Below, one piece after another: positions 27,554-35,365 of a stretch of 64,000 bases of DNA. Location of the stretch: the NCBI RefSeq assembly GCF_014138625.1, contig NZ_JACJHY010000005.1, forward strand, positions 149,887-213,886. The letters run 5' to 3'. Source of the stretch: Aminobacter ciceronei (GTDB taxonomy: Bacteria; Pseudomonadota; Alphaproteobacteria; Rhizobiales; Rhizobiaceae). The notes beneath the pieces are model-generated. The model searched no databases. It saw only the letters and a program-made list of their open reading frames with translations, and was not told the origin of the DNA. The stretch's first letter is position 1; every line of letters begins with the position of its first letter. The position numbers and the translations under genes were made by a program.

Positions 27554-27628
27554 CTGTCACTCCTTGCGCATCCTGGAGCGGCCTTGTGCGTCCATCCGGA
27601 TGCACGGCGCTCGAGAGCGAGTTGTTGT

Positions 27629-27659
27629 CATATAAAGCTTCCAGTAACTGGAAGTTCAA
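27629..27659 (-). promoter_or_regulatory. CueR-type promoter of the regulator gene
   Basis: On the minus strand: -35 TTGAAC (27654-27659), spacer of 19 bases, -10 TATATG (27629-27634). The spacer contains CTTCCAGTTACTGGAAG, a perfect palindrome around one central base (27638-27654). The long spacer is the hallmark of MerR-family activation. Confidence 0.88.
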
Positions 27660-27681
27660 GGGGCTGGCGAAATCGTGATGG

Positions 27682-27707
27682 GCCGGGGCAGCTGATGCCG
27701 CCCCGGC
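27682..27707 (-). terminator. hairpin after the multicopper oxidase gene
   Basis: GCCGGGGC (27682-27689) pairs with GCCCCGGC (27700-27707), 13 bases past the stop codon. No clear T run follows, so termination may be partial or Rho-assisted. Confidence 0.45.
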
Positions 27708-27719
27708 ACACTTTCAGGT

Positions 27720-29282
27720 TCAGTCGGCGTAGGCCATCGACGTCATCATGCCGCCAACCATGTGGTAGAGATGGTGGCAATGCAGCGCCCATTTGCCGGC
27801 ATTGTCGGCGTCGAAGGCGATGGTCACCATGCCCATGTTGGCCGGCACCAGCACCGTGTCACGCACCGCGCCGGCAAAACGCTTGCCGTTGACAGCGACC
27901 ACCTGGAAATGGTGGCCGTGCAGATGCATCGGGTGCGACATCGTGGTGTGGTTCATGAAGGTCAGCTCGAAGCGGTCGCCGCTCGCCACCGCCAGCGGCT
28001 TGTCCTGGCCGTGCATGGCGCCATCGAGCGTCCAGACATAGTTGGGGCCTTCGCCGAGCATCATCGTGTGCTTGCGAGTTGCTGCCTTCTCGGACAGCGG
28101 CTTGGTGGCACGCAGCCTTTGCTCAAGCTCGACGCCCACGGCGGGGAAATCCTCGTCGGCCATGTCGGCAAGCTTGCCGACCGACGCGCCCTTGGCGGCG
28201 AGCACGACACCGGTGCGCATGCGGCCACCTTCCTGCACGGCGAAGACCGGCCAGGCAGAGGCTTCCTTCGGCAGTTCGAGTAGGATGTCGAGTCGCTGGG
28301 CGACGGCGAACTCGAAGCGCGTGCCTTCAACCGGTTCGACCGGCATGCCGTCGACCGCAATGAGTTTGCCCTGGAGCTTGTCGAGGTCGAGCCACATGTT
28401 GGTCGAGGCGGCGCCGTTGATGAGGCGCAGCCTGACACGTCCGCCTGGCTCGACGGAGAATATTTCCGGGTTGTCGAGGGTGCGATCGTTGGCCAGAAGC
28501 GCGTCGTACTGCACGTCCTGCAGGTGGGACATGCCGCCCATCTGGCCGCCCATCTGGCCGGCCGCCTGGCCACTCATCTGCATGGCGCCCATCGCGCCGT
28601 GGTCCATCGTGTCGTGGCTTGTCTGGCCGCTGGGCATCGCCGTGCCGGACATGTTGTGGCCCTCGTGGCCGCCGCCGGCTGCCGGCGCGGGTGCGGGAGC
28701 AGGCGCCATGGCGCTCATGTCGTGGCCGCCCGCCTTGAGTTCGGCGAGGATCTCCTGCGGGTCGCGGAAGGTGAAGTCGTGGAACAGAACCACCACCTCC
28801 TGCACGTCCTGGCCTGCTTCGTCAGGGTCGCGAACGATCAGCGGAGCTGCGAGCATCAACTGCTCCTGAAGGCCGAAATGTGAATGCATCCAGAAGGTGC
28901 CAGGGCGGGCGAGGGGGAAGTCGTAGTCGTGGCTGCCGCCGTCGGGGATCGGCTCCTGCGAGATGCCGGCGACGCCGTCCTGCTGCCATGGCGGGGTGAG
29001 GCCGTGCCAATGGATGACGGTCGGCTCGCCGATGAGGTTCTTCAACCGGACGCGGAAGTTTTCGCCGGCATTCATGACGATGCCGGAAGAGCCGTCGGCT
29101 TGATGAAGGCCGAAGACATTGGCGGCCTTGCCCTTGACCTCGATGACGCGCTTGCCGGCGGTGATGACCTTGTGGCCGTCGGCACGGGCCGGGCGGACCG
29201 GCATGAGCAGGGACGGGACTGCGGCAGCACAAAGCGTTGCCGCTGATGCCGCGAGGAAGCCGCGGCGCGAAAGGGTGTTCAT
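27720..29282 (-). CDS. periplasmic multicopper oxidase
   Basis: Oxidises Cu(I) and possibly phenolics, passing electrons to oxygen. The 520-residue protein is exported folded by the Tat pathway (LSRRGFLAASAA, residues 3-14). The four copper-ligand segments are present: IHWHGL, WMHSHFG, SHPMHLHGHHF and ALHCHHLYHM. A Met/His-rich, low-complexity insert lies between domains (about residues 195-255; GHEGHNMSGT, DTMDHGAMGAMQM, QMGGQMGGM), as in CopA/CueO-type copper-tolerance oxidases, where it binds extra Cu(I). ATG 29282 has GGAGA eight bases upstream. It is the last gene of the minus-strand copper series starting with copA. Confidence 0.93.
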   Translation of the reverse strand: MNTLSRRGFLAASAATLCAAAVPSLLMPVRPARADGHKVITAGKRVIEVKGKAANVFGLHQADGSSGIVMNAGENFRVRLKNLIGEPTVIHWHGLTPPWQQDGVAGISQEPIPDGGSHDYDFPLARPGTFWMHSHFGLQEQLMLAAPLIVRDPDEAGQDVQEVVVLFHDFTFRDPQEILAELKAGGHDMSAMAPAPAPAPAAGGGHEGHNMSGTAMPSGQTSHDTMDHGAMGAMQMSGQAAGQMGGQMGGMSHLQDVQYDALLANDRTLDNPEIFSVEPGGRVRLRLINGAASTNMWLDLDKLQGKLIAVDGMPVEPVEGTRFEFAVAQRLDILLELPKEASAWPVFAVQEGGRMRTGVVLAAKGASVGKLADMADEDFPAVGVELEQRLRATKPLSEKAATRKHTMMLGEGPNYVWTLDGAMHGQDKPLAVASGDRFELTFMNHTTMSHPMHLHGHHFQVVAVNGKRFAGAVRDTVLVPANMGMVTIAFDADNAGKWALHCHHLYHMVGGMMTSMAYAD

Positions 29283-29353
29283 TTCATTGTCTCCAGAACT
29301 GATGTCTCCCGGCACGGGAATGTGCCGGGGCGTGCGCGTCCAAACGCGTCAGT

Positions 29354-29797
29354 TCAGGAGAGGGACGGTGGCCGGAGATGCGGCGAGGCGATCGATCCGT
29401 GGAGCGGTTCGGTCCTGGCCGGAGCCGGCGAAATGCCTGTCAGGTCGGGGAAGGCCGTCGCCATAGGCAACGGCGCGCAATAGCTGCACGAGACGAGGCA
29501 CTGCGCCAGGCATGCCTTCTCGTCCTGCGTGAGGTCGCCACAGCAGGCAATGTCAGCCTTGGCATGATGCGATACGCTCTGGGCAGCATGTGGCTGATGC
29601 TGGCTGCCGCCCTGATGCGCGGAAGCTGCCTGGCCTAGCGCGAGGACAAACAGCAGCGCCAGCGGCAACATCAGCCGCAGGATCTTGAACGCCTTGGCCC
29701 TGCCGTCGTCCATGACGGCAATGCGCGCGCCAATCTGCCCGCGCCGGTTGGCGAGGAAAGGGCGGGTTGTGTCTGCGATGTGCCGCATGGATTGCAT
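29354..29797 (-). CDS. small Cys/His-rich exported protein, copper-locus associated
   Basis: No family recognised. The 147-residue product has a hydrophobic segment (about 39-59, LRLMLPLALLFVLALG) ending at an ASA-H signal-cleavage-like site, then a His-rich stretch (His61, 67, 70, 77, 78) and six Cys (85, 86, 96, 100, 104, 107) in KADIACCGDLT and KACLAQCLVSCSYC. The arrangement suggests a periplasmic metal-binding or disulfide-rich protein. Start is uncertain among 29797, 29788 and 29713. It sits between the Fe-S reductase and the multicopper oxidase genes on the same strand, which points to a copper-handling role by context. Confidence 0.65.
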   Translation of the reverse strand: MQSMRHIADTTRPFLANRRGQIGARIAVMDDGRAKAFKILRLMLPLALLFVLALGQAASAHQGGSQHQPHAAQSVSHHAKADIACCGDLTQDEKACLAQCLVSCSYCAPLPMATAFPDLTGISPAPARTEPLHGSIASPHLRPPSLS

Positions 29798-29829
29798 ATC
29801 CTATCAATGGGGATTGCACCCCTGCAAGG

Positions 29830-30843
29830 TCAAGCGCCGTTGTTGTCGCTGCCCTCGGGGGTGAAGAAGACGTCGGCGTGAATGTCGAAGGCATGCACCC
29901 CAAGCGCTCCAAGTGCCGCCAAACAGGAATCGACCATCGCAGGCGGTCCGGCGACATAGGCCTTGGCGCCGTTGAGGTCGCTGTGGTCCTGTGCCAGCGC
30001 ATCGGCGACGAAGCCGTTACGCCAGCCATCGGATGCGGTCTGGGACAGCACCGGCATGAAGCTCAGGTTGCGAAACTGTCTTTCCAGCGCACGGAAATGC
30101 TCGACCAGATAGAGGTCACGCTCGGCGCGGACGCCGAAATAGACATGGATCGGCTGGGCCATGCCCTGATGCAGTGCCGTCTCGACGATCGACTTGATCG
30201 GCGCAAGGCCGCTGCCGCCGGCAAGGGCGACGATCGGGCCTGAATGCACCTCGCGGAGATAGGCGGAACCGGCCGGGCCATCTATCTGGACGGTGTCGCC
30301 CGCAGCAAGCGAAGCGTGGATCCGGCCGCTGGTCAGGCCGCCCGGCACGGCCCTGACATGCAGCTCGACAAGCTCCTCGTTCGGCCGGCTGGCCATCGAA
30401 TAGTTGCGCGCCGGTGCACCCGGCACCGCCAGCGACAGATATTGGCCGGCGGCGAAGCGGAAGCTTGTACGATCGGCGAGCGCGAGGCGGATCGAAAGGA
30501 TGTCGTGCGTCATGCGCTCGATGGCGACCACCTCGGCCTTCTGTGCCTCTGCCGGCTGAGCAGCGAAGGCTTCGGCCAGCCATTCGACGACGACGTCGTC
30601 GCTCGGCACTGCACGGCAGGCAAGGATGAAGCCGTCGGCGCGGTCCTGTTCGGAGAGCGCGAAGGGCGAGTGTTTGCCGAGCTCGACATGGCCTGAGACC
30701 AGACGCGACTTGCAGGCGCCACAGCGGCCGGAACGGCAGCTGTGGGGGAAGGCGATGCCGGCATCGAGCGCTGCCTGCAGGATCGTCTTGCTATCGCCGA
30801 CGGCAATGCGGCGGCCCTGTTGGGGAAGGGTCAGGAAGGTCAT
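29830..30843 (-). CDS. 2Fe-2S ferredoxin / FAD / NAD(P) reductase fusion
   Basis: A 337-residue cytoplasmic electron-transfer flavoprotein. The N-terminal plant-type ferredoxin has Cys36, 41, 44 and 76 (HSCRSGRCGACKS, ILACRA). Next come an FAD-binding barrel (about 100-200, with ARNYSMASRP) and an NAD(P)-binding domain (ALAGGSGLAPIKSI to AYVAGPPAMVD). This is the layout of oxygenase reductases, but no oxygenase is near: it starts two bases after the glutaredoxin stop in the copA operon. It may repair or reduce thiol or Fe-S targets of copper stress, or reduce Cu(II). The role is inferred from position only. Confidence 0.88.
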   Translation of the reverse strand: MTFLTLPQQGRRIAVGDSKTILQAALDAGIAFPHSCRSGRCGACKSRLVSGHVELGKHSPFALSEQDRADGFILACRAVPSDDVVVEWLAEAFAAQPAEAQKAEVVAIERMTHDILSIRLALADRTSFRFAAGQYLSLAVPGAPARNYSMASRPNEELVELHVRAVPGGLTSGRIHASLAAGDTVQIDGPAGSAYLREVHSGPIVALAGGSGLAPIKSIVETALHQGMAQPIHVYFGVRAERDLYLVEHFRALERQFRNLSFMPVLSQTASDGWRNGFVADALAQDHSDLNGAKAYVAGPPAMVDSCLAALGALGVHAFDIHADVFFTPEGSDNNGA

Positions 30844-30845
30844 TG

Positions 30846-31109
30846 TCAGGCCGCCCGTGTCAGGTCGAGCAGTGCCTCGATCTCGGCGCGCTGGACGGCG
30901 AACGTGCCATAGAAGACATGCTTGCCGTCGATGATGGTGATGGGGGCGACGCGCACGCCGGTGCGGCGCTTGGCTTCGTCGGCGATTGCAGGATCGCGCA
31001 GGTCGCGCTCGACGAAGGGCAGTTGCTCAGCATTCAACCAGCGCTTCAGTGCCAGGCAATCGGGGCAGGTCGGCGTGGTGTAGATCTCGATCCAGGGAGC
31101 GTTCGGCAT
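30846..31109 (-). CDS. glutaredoxin-family protein
   Basis: An 87-residue thioredoxin-fold redox protein with dithiol active site TCPDC (Cys15, Cys18), cis-Pro in VRVAPITII and the following DGKHVFYGTF. ATG 31109 (MPNAPWIEIY) has GAGG six bases upstream; the frame is open to 31265 without need. It follows copA by 109 bases and precedes the Fe-S reductase by two bases, so the two redox genes are tightly paired. It probably keeps copper-binding thiols reduced or removes glutathione adducts during copper stress. Confidence 0.88.
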   Translation of the reverse strand: MPNAPWIEIYTTPTCPDCLALKRWLNAEQLPFVERDLRDPAIADEAKRRTGVRVAPITIIDGKHVFYGTFAVQRAEIEALLDLTRAA

Positions 31110-31218
31110 GGCGGCCTCGCGTGATGAAGATTGGGGAGGAGCGGCCTGCGTCATTGCGCGAGCGTGCCGTCCGGAAGGTTCCGGTTGCACGCGCCGCCAA
31201 GCAGGCCGCTGGACTGAC

Positions 31219-33741
31219 TTATTCGGCCGGGACCAGCGACGGTGCGCCGGATACGGTGGTAGCACGGGCCGGAGCCTTGAAGCGCTTCAGCCGCATCGCG
31301 TTGCCCAGCACGAAGACGCTCGACATTGCCATCGCGCCCGCCGCCAGCATCGGCGACAGAAGCGTGCCGCTGACCGGGTAGAGCACGCCCGCCGCGACCG
31401 GGATGAGAGCGGCGTTGTAGGCGAACGCCCAGAACAGGTTCTGCCTGATGTTGGCAATCGTCGCCTTCGACAGGGCGATGGCGTTGGTCACGCCGAGCAA
31501 GTCGCCCGACATCAGCACCACGTCGGCGCTTTCGATCGCAACGTCGGTGCCGGTGCCGATGGCGATGCCGACATCGGCCTCGGCGAGCGCCGGCGCATCA
31601 TTGATGCCGTCGCCGACAAAGGTCACTGCCCGGCCACCGGCACGCAGGCGCTTGACGGCGTCGACCTTGCCGTCGGGCAGAACCTCGGCGACGACCTCGT
31701 CGATGCCGAGCTGGGCGGCGATGGCTTCGGCCGTGCGACGGTTGTCGCCGGTGATCATCGCCACCTTCAAGCCCAAGTCGTGCAGGGCGCGGATCGCCTG
31801 CGGCGTCGTCGGTTTGATCGGGTCGGAGACCGCAATCACCGCAGCCAGCTTGCCGTCGACCGCCGCATAGAGCGGGGTCTTGGCCTTGAGCCCCATGCGG
31901 ATCGCCGTCTCGGCGAAGCCCTGCACCGAGATGCCGAGCTTGGCCATGTAGCGGTCGGCGCCGACGGCGACGTTGTGGGTGCCGACGCTGGCGCTGACGC
32001 CGAAGCCGGGCACCGCCTCGAAGGAACCGACCTCGGCCAGAACAAGGCCTTCATCCTTGGCCGCTGCGACGATGGCTGCCGCAACCGGATGCTCCGACTG
32101 GGACTCGACGGCTGCCACCAGCGCCAGCACCTTGGTGCGGTTGAAACCTTGGGCGACGTCCAGATCGGTCATGACAGGCTTGCCGGCGGTCAGTGTACCG
32201 GTCTTGTCGAGCGCTACGACCTCGGTCGATTTCAGTGACTGCAGCGCCTCGCCGTTGCGGAACAGGACGCCGAGTTCGGCGGCGCGGCCGGTGCCGACCA
32301 TGATCGAGGTCGGCGTGGCGAGACCCATGGCACAGGGGCAGGCGATGATCAGGACGGCAACGGCGTTGACCAGCGCGAAGGTGGCGGCCGGCTGGGGGCC
32401 GAAGACCAGCCAGACGAGGAAGGTCGCAGCCGCTGCCACCATCACGGCAGGCACGAACCAGGCGGTGACCTTGTCGACCATTGCCTGGATCGGCAGCTTC
32501 GAGCCCTGGGCCGTTTCGACCATGCGGATGATCTGGGCCAGCAGCGTGTCGGCACCGACCTTGGTGGCGCGGTAGGTGAAGCTGCCGGTCTTGTTGATCG
32601 TGCCGCCGACGACCTCCGCACCCTCGCCCTTGCTGACGGGAATGGGTTCGCCCGAAATCATCGATTCGTCGACGAAGGACGAGCCTGAAAGCACGATGCC
32701 GTCGACCGGAACCTTGTCGCCGGGACGCACCTGGACGACGTCGCCGAAGACAACCTCATCGAGCGGGACGTCGACGAAGCTGCCGTTGCGCTCGATACGC
32801 GCCGACTTCGCCTGGAGGCCCACAAGCCGCTTGATCGCCTCGGAGGTGCGGCCCTTGGCCTTGGCCTCGAGCACGCGACCGAGCAGGATCAGCGTGACGA
32901 TGACGGCCGACGCTTCGTAATAGACGTTGGCGGTGCCCGCCGGCAGCAGGCCCGACGCAAAGGTGGCGACGACCGAATAGGCCCAAGCGGCGGTGGAGCC
33001 GAGCACGACCAGTGAATTCATGTCTGGTGCCAAGCGCAGCAGTGCCGGCACACCCTTCCTGTAGAAGCGCATGCCGGGACCGAACTGGACGATGGTCGCC
33101 AGCACGAAGAAGGCGATGTAGAGCTGCTGCTGGGGGACGTTCATCATCAACCAGTGGTGCAGCGCCGGGATGGCATGCCGGCCCATCTCCAGCACGAAGA
33201 TCGGCAGGGTGAGGGTGGCGGCGACGGCGAAGTCGCGCTTGAGGTGGGAGAACTCGCGATTGCGCGCCTCTTCGCGGCTGTCGCTGCTGGCGGCCGCGAG
33301 CGACGCGCCGGTCCGGCGCGGCTCGTAGCCGGCCTTGCGGATGGCGGCGTCGATGACCGAGCGGGTGGTGCCGCCCAGCGTCTCGATGGTGGCGCGTTCG
33401 GTGGCAAGATTGACTGAAGCCGTCGTCACGCCGGGCACTGCGGCGATGGCCTTTTCGACCCGACGCACGCAGGAGGCACAGGTCATGCCCTCGATCTCGA
33501 CTGCGATCGTCTCGGCCGGCACGTCGTAGCCGGCATTGCGGATCGCGGCGATGACGCCGTCGGAATTGACGTCGGCGTCGAAGCTCACATCGGCGCTTTC
33601 GGTGGCGAGGTTGACCGATGCCGTGACGACGCCGGGGACAGCCGCAATCGCCTTCTCGACGCGGCGCACGCAGGACGCGCAGGTCATGCCCTCGATCGGG
33701 AAGCTTTGTCTTGTCGTTGCCAGGTTCAAGGGAGCGTTCAT
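31219..33741 (-). CDS. copA: P1B-type Cu(I)-exporting ATPase
   Basis: Pumps Cu(I) from cytoplasm to periplasm. It is 840 residues. Two N-terminal heavy-metal-binding domains with GMTCASC (Cys21/24 and Cys88/91) are nearly identical over about 20 residues, a recent internal duplication. Eight membrane helices follow, with the transport motif ACPCAMG; TGE loop [10 protein letters not shown]; phosphorylation site [11 protein letters not shown]; nucleotide-domain ESQSEHPVA; hinge [10 protein letters not shown]. It is the first gene of the series with glutaredoxin, Fe-S reductase, Cys/His-rich protein and multicopper oxidase, and is expressed from a CueR-type promoter about 35 bases upstream. Confidence 0.96.
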   Translation of the reverse strand: MNAPLNLATTRQSFPIEGMTCASCVRRVEKAIAAVPGVVTASVNLATESADVSFDADVNSDGVIAAIRNAGYDVPAETIAVEIEGMTCASCVRRVEKAIAAVPGVTTASVNLATERATIETLGGTTRSVIDAAIRKAGYEPRRTGASLAAASSDSREEARNREFSHLKRDFAVAATLTLPIFVLEMGRHAIPALHHWLMMNVPQQQLYIAFFVLATIVQFGPGMRFYRKGVPALLRLAPDMNSLVVLGSTAAWAYSVVATFASGLLPAGTANVYYEASAVIVTLILLGRVLEAKAKGRTSEAIKRLVGLQAKSARIERNGSFVDVPLDEVVFGDVVQVRPGDKVPVDGIVLSGSSFVDESMISGEPIPVSKGEGAEVVGGTINKTGSFTYRATKVGADTLLAQIIRMVETAQGSKLPIQAMVDKVTAWFVPAVMVAAAATFLVWLVFGPQPAATFALVNAVAVLIIACPCAMGLATPTSIMVGTGRAAELGVLFRNGEALQSLKSTEVVALDKTGTLTAGKPVMTDLDVAQGFNRTKVLALVAAVESQSEHPVAAAIVAAAKDEGLVLAEVGSFEAVPGFGVSASVGTHNVAVGADRYMAKLGISVQGFAETAIRMGLKAKTPLYAAVDGKLAAVIAVSDPIKPTTPQAIRALHDLGLKVAMITGDNRRTAEAIAAQLGIDEVVAEVLPDGKVDAVKRLRAGGRAVTFVGDGINDAPALAEADVGIAIGTGTDVAIESADVVLMSGDLLGVTNAIALSKATIANIRQNLFWAFAYNAALIPVAAGVLYPVSGTLLSPMLAAGAMAMSSVFVLGNAMRLKRFKAPARATTVSGAPSLVPAE

Positions 33742-33777
33742 CGGTGCGGACCTCTAGTTAATCACTTTCGGCCCAGA

Positions 33778-33808
33778 GGTCTAAGGGTTCCAGCGTTGGG
33801 AAGGTCAA
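33778..33808 (-). promoter_or_regulatory. CueR-type promoter of copA
   Basis: On the minus strand: -35 TTGACC (33803-33808), 19-base spacer holding CTTCCCAACGCTGGAACC, and -10 TAGACC (33778-33783). Same architecture as the cueR and copZ promoters; predicted transcript start about 30 bases before the copA ATG. Confidence 0.85.
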
Positions 33809-33940
33809 TAGAGCTTTTTGCGATTATCGTCGATTTGGTCAACATGCTGAAAATACTGAACTTTCCTGATGGAGAGTGCCGGATCTTCCGGGTTTTCGCG
33901 CAATCCCAAGCTGGTAACATATCCGTGATCGACAGATCGA

Positions 33941-33971
33941 TTGACCTTCCTGTAGCTGGAAACACCAGATT
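33941..33971 (+). promoter_or_regulatory. CueR-type promoter of copZ
   Basis: -35 TTGACC (33941-33946), 19-base spacer with CTTCCTGTAGCTGGAAAC, then CAGATT (33966-33971) as a weak -10. It faces away from the copA promoter, 132 bases apart. Confidence 0.8.
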
Positions 33972-34012
33972 GCAGGAACGGCGCGATGCCGGCCCAACCA
34001 AGGATTTCTTGA

Positions 34013-34210
34013 ATGCTGAAGATGAATGTTCCCGACATGACCTGCGGTCATTGCGCCGGCATGGTGACCAAGGCCGTGCAGAGCGTGGACGCTGCCGCCC
34101 GCATCGACATCGACCTGAAGGCGCAAACCGTTTCGATCGAAACCGCGGCGGATGCCGCCAAGGTTGCCCAGGCGCTCGACGCCGCCGGCTATCCGGCCCA
34201 GGCTGTCTGA
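34013..34210 (+). CDS. copZ: copper chaperone CopZ
   Basis: A 65-residue HMA-fold chaperone that carries Cu(I) to CopA. Metal site PDMTCGHCAGM with Cys11 and Cys14; the rest follows the ferredoxin-like fold (VQSVDAAARIDIDLKAQTVSIE). ATG 34013 has AAGGA eight bases upstream; ATG 34022 is an alternative. It is divergent from copA, both under CueR-type promoters. A hairpin follows its stop. Confidence 0.94.
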   Translation: MLKMNVPDMTCGHCAGMVTKAVQSVDAAARIDIDLKAQTVSIETAADAAKVAQALDAAGYPAQAV

Positions 34211-34226
34211 AACCTGCCTTCCGGAA

Positions 34227-34258
34227 GGGCGGCGCGACCCGGGGGCGGTGCGCCGCCC
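34227..34258 (+). terminator. putative terminator after copZ
   Basis: GGGCGGCGC (34227-34235) pairs perfectly with GCGCCGCCC (34250-34258); the following GCTTGGTTTG is only weakly T-rich. Confidence 0.55.
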
Positions 34259-34449
34259 GCTTGGTTTGACTTCGCCTTCGACAGCACAAACCTTGCCGCG
34301 CAAGAGTTTCCGCAGCCACAAGTGGCCGCGCGAACATGACGCAACCTGCAACCGCCCTCGTCCCCTAGTATTTCCGCGCCAAATCAAGCTATGATGCGGC
34401 TGGCCTTCCTCAAGGGACAGCGTCCCCTGGAATGCCGGGAGGACAGAGG

Positions 34450-35295
34450 ATGGCCATAGCGCTCGTACTCGTTCTTGTTGTCATTGGCTCGGTGCTGTTC
34501 CACGTGCTGAGCCCTTGGTGGTGGACGCCGATAGCCTCCAACTGGGGCTACATCGACAGCACTCTCGTTGCGACCTTCTGGATCACCGGCGCCGTCTTCT
34601 CGGCGGTCGTTCTGTTCATGGCCTATTGCGTCTATCGCTTCCGCCACAAGGAAGGGCAGAAGGCCGCCTACGAGCCTGAAAGCAAGAAGCTCGAATCCTG
34701 GCTGACAGCGATCACCGCCATTGGCGTGGCGGCGATGTTGGCGCCTGGTCTCTATGTCTGGAAGCAATTCGTCACCGTGCCCAAGGATGCGACCGAGGTC
34801 GAGGTCGTTGCCCAGCAATGGCAGTGGAGCTTCCGGCTGCCCGGCGCCGACGGCAAGCTCGGCACCTCCAATGCCCGCCTTGTCAGCTCCGACAATCCGC
34901 TCGGCATCAATCCCGACGACCCGAACGGCAAGGACGACGTCGTGGTCGAGGCCGCCGACCTGCATCTGCCGATCGACAAGCCAGTCAAGATGCTGTTGCG
35001 ATCTATCGACGTGCTGCATGATTTCTACGTGCCCGAATTCCGCGCCAAGATGGATATGGTGCCGGGCATGGTCACCTATTTCTGGTTTACCCCGACACGG
35101 ACGGGAACCTTCGAGGTGCTGTGCGCGGAACTCTGCGGCACCGGGCACGGCTTCATGCGCGGCATAGTCATGGTCGACACCGCGCAGGACTACACGACAT
35201 GGCTGCAGCAGCAGTCGACCTTTGCCCAGTTGAGCGGCCCCGCCAAGGTTGGCGTGCTGGTCGACCGGGGCAAAGTCACGGCCAGCATGGAATAG
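34450..35295 (+). CDS. coxM: cytochrome c oxidase subunit II (alternative oxidase)
   Basis: A 281-residue subunit that takes electrons from cytochrome c at the CuA centre. Two membrane spans (about 3-25 and 42-65) precede the periplasmic cupredoxin domain. CuA ligands are His in VLHDFYVPEF and the loop CAELCGTGHGFM (two Cys, His, Met). The conserved aromatic patch is QQWQWSFRLPG. ATG 34450 is used (GGAGGACAGAGG just upstream). It is the first gene of a five-gene oxidase operon whose subunit order II-I-III-III matches coxMNOP of Bradyrhizobium. It may profit from the adjacent copper genes, but no shared regulatory site is seen. Confidence 0.94.
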   Translation: MAIALVLVLVVIGSVLFHVLSPWWWTPIASNWGYIDSTLVATFWITGAVFSAVVLFMAYCVYRFRHKEGQKAAYEPESKKLESWLTAITAIGVAAMLAPGLYVWKQFVTVPKDATEVEVVAQQWQWSFRLPGADGKLGTSNARLVSSDNPLGINPDDPNGKDDVVVEAADLHLPIDKPVKMLLRSIDVLHDFYVPEFRAKMDMVPGMVTYFWFTPTRTGTFEVLCAELCGTGHGFMRGIVMVDTAQDYTTWLQQQSTFAQLSGPAKVGVLVDRGKVTASME

Positions 35296-35365
35296 GAGAC
35301 ACGGCGCGACCGCTCGAAGGCGGCCTCACCGCGAAAGCAGAGGCATAGAGCAACAGGGTGCACGC

